Source: Mya arenaria (taxonomy: Eukaryota; Mollusca; Bivalvia; Myida; Myidae). Taken from it: a stretch of 64,000 nucleotides of DNA. The DNA lies in assembly GCF_026914265.1 (NCBI RefSeq), contig NC_069133.1, positions 44,799,417 to 44,863,416 of the forward strand. Direction: 5' to 3'. Numbering within the stretch: the first letter of the stretch is position 1; every line of letters starts with the position of its first letter. The notes beneath the pieces are model-generated. The model was not told the origin of the DNA and made no database searches. It worked only from the letters and a program-made list of their open reading frames with translations. The position numbers and the translations under genes are program-made. Positions 56,895 to 64,000 of the stretch are shown piece by piece.

Positions 56895-59100
56895 ATTGAT
56901 ATGTCTCGGTGTGTATAGATTATACACATTGAGCATGTGACCACTCTTTACCAATCGGATAACATACTTCATATGAAAGATGAGATATAAAAAAATGTGA
57001 TTAACAGCGCCGAGAAAGGTTGTTAATACTTGTTTGCCATGTATTGTTTGTCATTTGATGCAAGCTTATCACATGTAAACTAGCCGTTTTAATACGGGTC
57101 GCCACTTTCAATTAATTAGAACTCAAAATGAACATGCAGCTGGGGCCCAACATTGTTCAGTTGAAATACTTTGCAAATGTCGTAATTGTTGAATTCTATT
57201 CTTGGATAAATATTGACTAATCATACAATGTTTTGGCCAACTTTAACGAAACCGAAGACTTAATCAGTTCGATCCAATATGCTGCAGGCTGTTTGGTTTG
57301 TCCCTATTCATGGAATCTCCATTGCATCATGCTAATATTCGAGATTGATCGTGGCAAACAGAAATGTTGATGTGCCCTTTAATACGTTAAAACTAAAATG
57401 AAAATGAAGTTCCTCTAAGAGCTTGAGGATTGCAGCCAGAAGTTTCAATTTAATTCTTCAACCATGTATTAAAATTGTCTTAATAATACCGATTCATTAA
57501 TTACTGCATTCTAACAAATATCTTTTTGTAGGGAATTGTATTGTATTGTTTTTGGACACCGTTTTTTCGGATTCATCCTTCGACTCCATCTGCGTCATTA
57601 TTCAAAGTGTATACGTCTTTCATTAAAAAATATACGTTGGATATATCAGCATGCGTTTGATACGAAAACAAAGCAAAAATACTATACCTTGGGATTATAT
57701 TACTTCAAAAAAGATGCTTGATCGTTTCGGGAATGTTTAACGACTTTAATTGATCTAACAATGAATATTGCCACTGAAGCTTGAGTTTCTTGGCATTGGC
57801 TTCAAGTCGAAATTCTGCAGAACGGATTCTACAGGCATGCATTTAGAAATGAAACCGCACGTTCTCTGAACGGCTTGTAACAATTTTGAGGACCAATAAT
57901 AGCATACCAGTTTAACCATCATACCAGTATAAAAGGTCAGACATATTTATTATCATTATTGCCAGTAAATTATCATTGTTTTCGAAATGTGGAATGTTGC
58001 AGTTATTTTCTGAATCATAGATTAGCAGTGATATACATCAGAAATTTAAAATAAAATCTCTTAAAACATCTCCGGTATGCATCTTATCGTACGAAATCGT
58101 CTGTTTTGTCCACTATCACTTTTAACCTTGTATGGTCATGAACTGGTCTTAAAGTAAATTTATTTTGGAACATTCACATCTTTTGATTTGGTTTTAACTC
58201 ACATAATAATTTGCCTCTGAATATATTTACAAACCAATATATTCATCTTGGAACAACACTTGTATCGCATTATGTTTCGATACCTAGCTAACATTTCAAA
58301 TGCATAGTTTTGTTGTCGTGGATTTATTCAATGAACGAAAAGTCTGTTGAGTCTGATAACTCGCAGATCATTAACAATTTACTGCAGTTTTACCTTAAGC
58401 TGCAATGTATCGCATTGTAGCTCTTATATTGAGTTATGGATTGCGAATATTTGTGTGGGTATTTCTCACGCTCTCACGAAAGCAAATAATTAAAATACAT
58501 AATGCACATCGTGTGTCTTAACAAAGGGGAAATATCAGCTTACAGAAATGGTGTAGATATTTTTTCTACTATCAAAAAAGATGATTCTTTTTTCCAAAAA
58601 CTCATAAACACGTCACATTATATGGATGTATGGTAATGGCCATTCACCAATTACAAGTTCGAATGTGCGGTTCATTAGACGATAAACTCTTGTCAAAAGC
58701 GATGCTCGCCAAATGGGTCCGACACAGAGGCGACGTGAATGAGCTTAATACGCAACCCCTACTTTTTAACACCGTTTGGAAGTGTCATAAGCGACCGCTC
58801 AGTGCCGACAAAACAATTGAGTGTCTATTTGCGGTGATTTTGTGATACTTTAATCCTTGATAAGTACCCAGATTACAAGCATTATTCATAGTCAACTAGC
58901 TGTGATCGGAAAAAGGAGAAACATACTAAAGAATTATGATAGGTGGACTTTAAAAGATTCTAGTATCTGCTCATTGCCTATTGGAAAACTAAGCCAGTTG
59001 TACAGCATTGAATGTGTTTCACAAGAAACTGTTATTGGAGACGAGCCACACTTGAATATAACAGTGAATGCAACTACCATCAGTGTGTGAGAGTGTGGTG
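56895..59100. other. No gene; short second LINE fragment; GPCR 5' flank
   Basis: Mostly AT-rich. At 58036-58075 about 40 bp (CAGAAATTTAAAATAAAATC...ACATCTCCGGTATGC) repeats 56841-56880 of the LINE remnant, so a second LINE fragment is present. The short frames at 58630-59090 have no recognisable content. Confidence 0.55.
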
Positions 59101-59111
59101 TAAGAGCGTTA

Positions 59112-60251
59112 ATGAAAAACGACGTGTATTTGAATATGAGCAGAAATAATATGTCACAAAATGTTTTGGATGAATTAAATGATCGGTATGCAACAACGCT
59201 TTTACCACTTACCATCGTCCTTGGTGTTTTTGGAATTGTTGGAATATTTGGAAATATATTTGTTTTCATTGTATATGGCTGCGGCAAGAAATTTAAAGAC
59301 AGAAAATTCAGGTACTTTGTGGTATCATTGGGTTTAATAGACTTTCTGACTTGCTTAACACTGATACCAGCCGAAATTCTAAAACACCGAAGCTATTTCA
59401 ATTTTACGGAACGTCACTTGTGCAAAATGAAATGTTTCATGAATGTTTTCGCAGCTGCCGGAGCGTCTTACTGTTTGATGTTGGTGGCCGTCGACAGATA
59501 TATCCTGACCTGTCGACCCATGCTGTGTAAGAAAGTTCCAAATATTTCACATAGCTGGGCTTGGCGTCTCTGTTTAATTATGTTATTGATGGCTGTCCTC
59601 ACATCAATACCCGCGGGAGTGCTATGTGGAATTACGTATGACGTCATTACCGATGTGTACGGGAACGTTACCGCCGAAATCTACGCTTGCGAAAGTGAAC
59701 CGTATTTTCAGGCCGGGATATCTCGTTACGTATATAGGATATTTCTCAGTGTCATACAGATTTTAATTAGCCTGCTGATGATAGTCTTGTATGCGAGGAT
59801 AGGACACACAGTACTTCAAGCGATGAAGATCCGCGAATCCCGAGACCCGCAGGACGTGCAGATGTACGACTACCGCACCCACTGGGAGCCACGTCCCAAG
59901 AATGGCGGACAACAGCTCGGAACGCCAATGTGCGGGCCGCATCACCAAGTTCACCAGCATCATCACCATCATCATCACATTCCGACCAATATTAAGCTGC
60001 TTTTTATTGTCACTGTTGTGTTTATTGTGACGTATGTATTGTATTTAGCGCTCTCTTGGATAGATCAGAAACAATTGACACAGACTCAATTCTTGGTATT
60101 TTCCATGTTTTATAGAAGTTACTTTATTCACAGTATCATAAACCCAATTCTGTATCTTAAAATGGATAAACATTTTAGGGGAAAATGTAAGAGGTTTATG
60201 AAGAGCATTTTTTGTGTTGAGAAATTACGTCGATTACGTCGTAGATATTAA
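59112..60251 (+). CDS. Orphan rhodopsin-class (class A) G-protein-coupled receptor
   Basis: A single-exon 379-codon frame begins with ATG at 59112. Seven hydrophobic segments lie at about 33-55, 67-90, 104-132, 149-171, 205-230, 294-317 and 326-349. Class-A landmarks: GN in TM1 (N48), LGLID in TM2 (D77), DRY at 128-130, Trp in TM4, NPILY at 344-348, and an extracellular Cys (C193) that can pair with C104 or C108. Four N-x-S/T sequons (N8, N13, N97, N185) suit the extracellular face. The third intracellular loop is long and contains a His tract (HHQVHQHHHHHHH). The C-tail is very basic. TM6 lacks CWxP. It looks like one of the lineage-expanded, intronless lophotrochozoan peptide-type receptors; the ligand cannot be named. 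AATAAA follows at 60251-60256. Confidence 0.92.
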   Translation: MKNDVYLNMSRNNMSQNVLDELNDRYATTLLPLTIVLGVFGIVGIFGNIFVFIVYGCGKKFKDRKFRYFVVSLGLIDFLTCLTLIPAEILKHRSYFNFTERHLCKMKCFMNVFAAAGASYCLMLVAVDRYILTCRPMLCKKVPNISHSWAWRLCLIMLLMAVLTSIPAGVLCGITYDVITDVYGNVTAEIYACESEPYFQAGISRYVYRIFLSVIQILISLLMIVLYARIGHTVLQAMKIRESRDPQDVQMYDYRTHWEPRPKNGGQQLGTPMCGPHHQVHQHHHHHHHIPTNIKLLFIVTVVFIVTYVLYLALSWIDQKQLTQTQFLVFSMFYRSYFIHSIINPILYLKMDKHFRGKCKRFMKSIFCVEKLRRLRRRY

Positions 60252-60256
60252 ATAAA
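60251..60256 (+). terminator. Poly(A) signal overlapping the GPCR stop codon
   Basis: The TAA stop ends at 60251 and AATAAA begins there. If used, the 3' UTR would be very short. Other hexamers may be used instead. Confidence 0.4.
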
Positions 60257-60289
60257 CGTACATGTATACTTTTTTTGTTCAAACTTAGT

Positions 60290-60660
60290 TGTCGGTGATT
60301 TAGTATTGTAATTTTTAATTTTTTCTTATGTATACAAACAGAACACAAGTCAAATAAACGTCAATAAAAACAATTACCGCCTCGTGTCCTTGGATCATAT
60401 TTACGAACTTGAGGTTGAGTTTAAAACTCAAGCGAGTTTTATATGTAAAGAAAATTTCGATTAAATATTTGCACTTTATGGCAAATCCTGCGTTACGGAA
60501 AACGTTTCTTATCATCGATGCTCTAGAAGTAGTAATTATACAATAAGATTTGTACTTTTGAGTCTTGAGTCTGAAACTCGTCAATAAAATTGCGTGATTG
60601 CGTCTGTGCTTTGAACTTTTTAGGTACACACTTAATCATAGTACGATTTGTACTCTTATT
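60290..60660. other. No gene seen
   Basis: AT-rich spacer between the GPCR gene and a dispersed repeat. Open minus-strand frames have no recognisable content. Confidence 0.5.
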
Positions 60661-60664
60661 TTTT

Positions 60665-60955
60665 ATGCGAAAAACTACAGAAACAAGCTCTGTAGCTAAA
60701 AGGTTAAACATAGACCCGGTTTAATGGCACTGGGTAAACGCCAAAGATATAGAACATAAAAATAAAAAATCACAAACAAGAAACATGGAAGAACAGCACA
60801 AAACTCCACAAACAGAACATTGCATACAAACTATATATATATATATAAACTAGGTATGTTTATCAAGGATTGTTAGGTACCGCCTTGGAACGGTCAGTAA
60901 AATGTAAATTTACTAGGAGTTTAAACCAGTTTAAGTGCAAAAACCTCACTCTTAT
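60665..60955 (+). repeat. Dispersed ~290-bp repeat, uninterrupted copy
   Basis: Uninterrupted reference copy: GAAAAACTACAGAAACAAGC, GGCACTGGGTAAACGCC, AAAATCACAAACAAGAAACA, GGATTGTTAGGTACCGCCTT, GTTTAAACCAGTTTAAGTGC. It shows the joined form of the copy split by the array element in SUPV3L1 intron 14. An (AT)n run sits at about 60835-60848. Confidence 0.8.
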
Positions 60956-60959
60956 CCCA

Positions 60960-61500
60960 ACAATCCTAAATAAAGAAAAAAACGTAGAAAAAAGGTAAAT
61001 CTTATCAAAGTATGCATTAACTTGTGGAAACTTAACAGTTAATAATAAACGTATAGGTAAACCTCAAGAACTTCTTTGATTAGACATCCCAACTCTATCT
61101 GCAGACTGAGGAATACAATTCAAAGCACCTAATGCAAAAACTTTTCAAAGATACGATGCAGTCATTGTTTGGAACTATGAGCATTACACACAGTCTGCCT
61201 TATAAATTAAAAGGTTTAAAACTGTGTGATCATAGAGTTTCATAATAAAAAGCATCATTGTACTAAAACTGGGAACAAATCAAGAAAACATTATTAAAAA
61301 TAAAAGCGACATGTATTAGCAGATCTTTCCTTCCAAATGATTTGAAAATGTCAAATATTTGAAGAAAATGAAGTCATATGCCAAAACACTCTTAAGTCTG
61401 AGACTCAGATTCAGGACATAAGTGAATATGGTTCTTGGGTGGGAATATATAATCTTAGAAAAACACTGGTCAAATAAGCGTCAATAAAAATACTGACTAC
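60960..61500. other. No gene seen
   Basis: AT-rich sequence with no recognised exon or repeat. Confidence 0.5.
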
Positions 61501-61504
61501 ATAA

Positions 61505-61825
61505 AATGCCCAAATTGTGTATATATAATCTAAGTGTCCCGTACGCACCAGTAAGTGGCCAGACAGGATATATATAATCTAAAAATCCCGTACGTACCAG
61601 TAAATGCCAGAACATGGTTTATTTACTCAAAGAATCACGTGCGTACCAGTAAATGCCCAACAGGGTATATATACAATATTAGTGTTCCCTTCGTACGAGC
61701 ATATCTGTCATGGTACTTCTGCAGGTACACACTAAAACACAAGTCAAAACGCGTTAATGAAAGAATTCTGACAAGTGCCCAAACTGCGTAAATATAATCT
61801 TTGAATCCCGTACGTACGAGCATAA
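61505..61825. repeat. Diverged ~55-65 bp tandem repeat, 4-5 copies
   Basis: Copies share TATATATAATCTAA, TCCCGTACGTACCAGTAAAT and GCCCAAAC/GCCAGAACA. The CGTACGTAC core is palindromic. Non-coding. Confidence 0.6.
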
Positions 61826-61829
61826 CTCT

Positions 61830-62095
61830 TGTGAGAAAATACTGTGAAGCATAAAAATGATCATAACTACGTTGACACTAATACAGTGCTACCAAAGTTA
61901 CTTCTAGACTGATATTTATTGCTGTGTTGTACATGGTAACATATAGCTCAAAAACATATCTGTTGCAAGGTGCATGCTATAGGTATGCTATTGTAAACAA
62001 GTTTATGCCTCGAATTTTGCTAAATATTTATCGCTGAAAGATATAAATCTTCTAAGCGCTTACCACCTGATATAATTCACTTGTTGTTACTATTG
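61830..62095. other. No gene seen
   Basis: AT-rich spacer next to the GMC-oxidoreductase pseudogene. Confidence 0.5.
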
Positions 62096-62097
62096 TT

Positions 62098-63553
62098 ATT
62101 TTTGTTTTGGCAAATAAATGCGAGGTTGAACGGTCCAAGGATGGTACCGCAACGTATCTGAACAATGATATTTTGATAACTGTGTGTTGTGTTTGTTGTC
62201 TTGTGGCGCTGTACTTCTTTCTTTTAATGTCTGTTTGACTTGTCCCCTTGTTAATTTAATCCGGATCGTGGTTAAAAGTTTAGCTACTGGTACCCGTTTC
62301 ATTAAAGGATCTTCATCTCTAAAATTGAAATAGCGTGCGGCCCCCTTGTCCAAAAAGTCACTGAAAAGAATTGCTTGAATATCTGCATTTGTCTTTCCAC
62401 GTTTTTTTCACCAATAAAGAAGAATCCTGATCCATCTGTGCCAGCGATCGTCAAGGGTCCAGTTCCAAATATATAATATTTTATCATTGTCCACCAGCTT
62501 TCTTTAAGCGTCTTCGTTATGCTATATGGTTGGTTTATTTTACTAAACATATATATCATTTGATGATCCTCAAAGTTGTTCCCCACTTGAAGATCAGCGA
62601 CTACAGATATCTTCAAACTTTCCAAGGGCTCCTTTGGACCTACTCCCGACAGCATTAAGATCTGTGGCGAATTGATCGCACCACCTGATAATATAATTTC
62701 TTTTCTCGCTCGAACATATTGCTTTCAACCATTTCGAATGAAATAAACACCAACTCGTTTGTTTTGAATGTCGATTTTTGTTACAAACGAATGTTATGAA
62801 ATATATATATTAGTCTTTTGCCTGGTCGTCCAAGGAATGCTAACCCAGTGTTGTCCCGAATACCCTTTTTAACTGTTAGTTGTATTCTATTAAAGCCCTC
62901 CTGGTCAGCCCCGTTACAATCGGTTATGTTATAGCCAAGTTCTTGATCAGCCTTCATGTATAAATGGGACAATTGTGTAACACGGCCTGAGGAAATAGTT
63001 AATGGCCCTCCGCTGTGATGGTATGGTGATGTGAGTAGCTCATCAATCTGGATGTTTTCAGATTTCAAGAAGTATGGAAGTACATCTTTGTAGCTCCAGC
63101 CTTCAATTCCATTCTTAGCTTACTGGTCATACTCGTAGCAGCTTCATCTCGTATATTGCATGGCGTTGAACACACTCGAACCTCCTAGTACACGACCTCG
63201 GGGCCAAAACGCCCTGTTCTCTTTTAGCCGAGACTGGAGTCCTTCTGGGGCTCTGTGTTAAAAGCCCAGTCATGTTCCGTTTGTTCGATATCTATCCAGC
63301 TTATAGGAATGTGGAACAACGGATTTTAATCGTACAAACCTCCTGCTTCCAGCACAGCATCCTGTTTGCATTGTCCTCCGACAGTCGCGCAACCAACACG
63401 CTGCCCGCGGACCCACCACCAAACAATGTAATCATACTCCTCTGTAACTGTATCAGTCAGTATCTCTCGGTGACTCTTAAACGGGTTGTAAGACAAGAAA
63501 TAAAAGTATCCAAACGCAGCAACGATTCCACAAATTGCGATCTTAAATTCCAT
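62098..63553 (-). pseudogene. GMC-family flavin oxidoreductase pseudogene
   Basis: Fragments in the order of a glucose/choline-dehydrogenase-type GMC oxidoreductase are spread over three frames. They include an N-terminal hydrophobic anchor from the ATG at 63551-63553, then EEYDYIV and a broken FAD-binding GGGSAG and LLEAGG region; HDW..NTEPQ at about 63240; GRVLGGSSVFNAMQY near 63190; GWSYKDVLPYF..SEN near 63080; GGPLTISSGRVTQLSHLY near 63000; GFNRIQLTVKKGIRDNTGLAF near 62880; INSPQILMLSGVGPKE near 62660; DLQVGNNFEDH near 62590; and RYFNFRDEDPLM near 62320. At least four frameshifts and several stops separate them, and the C-terminal His/Asn catalytic region is not found. The lesions are too many for sequencing error alone. 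No introns are needed to order the fragments, so an intronless parent or a retrocopy is possible. Confidence 0.88.
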
Positions 63554-63619
63554 CTTATTACTACTACAGCTTTAACACAAATGAGACAAAATGACGAAAA
63601 CACTCCAATTCATCCATAG

Positions 63620-64000
63620 AAGCGCAAGCCTATATATTATAACAAAGAATGCAGTATTTGAGTTAAGAAAACAAGTCAATTTATGCAAACAGTTTATAGT
63701 GAAGATATTTGCATCAACTATCGTACGATACCATCCATAAAATTCCTAGCCTTGACATATTTATAAACTTAATTTAAACTATACTGTAATAACATAGTAT
63801 TAAAAAGCAAAGAAATATTGCGAAAAATATTATTATGTGCAATAAAGTTTAAATACGATGTCTTTTTTAAACTTCATTTAAATTTATATTAAGAACATAA
63901 TTTGAAACATTCGTTTCAATAAGAAAAGAAATATTTAATATTTTTTTTTTCAACTTCAAAGTATTTAATCCAGGGCTCAAGGGTTCTGACTGCGCGGGTA
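63620..64000. other. No gene seen
   Basis: AT-rich right edge of the window; no exon or repeat recognised. Confidence 0.6.

Noticed and set aside
61555..61823. Frames with repeated NARTW/TSKCPTGYIYN text
   Set aside because: They arise from a diverged ~60-bp tandem repeat.

Overview
The window is AT-rich, intron-rich animal DNA with dense non-coding repeats. The gene content (a mitochondrial SUV3 helicase with 15 coding exons, a secreted C1q-domain protein, a beta-1,4-galactosyltransferase, a rhodopsin-class GPCR) and the repeat styles (CAAGGTCA/TGACCTTGACC tandem arrays, tRNA-derived SINEs, TIR-bearing MITEs, arrays bounded by a GGACGGACGG tract and a terminal hairpin) point to a lophotrochozoan, most likely a bivalve mollusc. 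That identification is inference; nothing in the window is diagnostic on its own.

Layout. 1-4 kb: CAT/ATC microsatellites and a ~0.9 kb unit repeated about four times on the minus strand, each with an exon-like block. 4-18 kb: no confident gene; MITEs, SINEs, several minisatellites and a few weak exon candidates. 18.7-19.7 kb (-): intact single-exon B4GALT-like enzyme, whose 5' end and upstream DNA are duplicated and decayed at 22.3-23.0 kb. 23.3-24.2 kb: 51-bp minisatellite. 25.2-26.6 kb (+): two-exon C1q-domain gene. 27-32 kb: SINE, a long near-perfect hairpin, and a ~146-bp array carrying perfect AGGTCAnnnTGACCT palindromes. 33.0-51.7 kb (-): SUPV3L1, reconstructed exon by exon with phases that sum to an open 1023-codon frame. 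52-58.6 kb: repeats, including a decayed LINE reverse-transcriptase 3' end. 59.1-60.3 kb (+): orphan class-A GPCR. 62.1-63.6 kb (-): GMC-oxidoreductase pseudogene with several frameshifts.

The genes show no functional linkage. The most unusual part is SUPV3L1: two of its splice acceptors have been tandemly amplified together with neighbouring sequence. The exon-12 acceptor plus about 51 nt of exon is present in ~18 copies of an 84-bp (28-codon) unit, and the exon-9 acceptor in 4 copies of a 29-bp unit. Other introns of the gene hold related element arrays, the last exon carries an internal repeat, and a decayed copy of part of that exon lies just past the stop codon.
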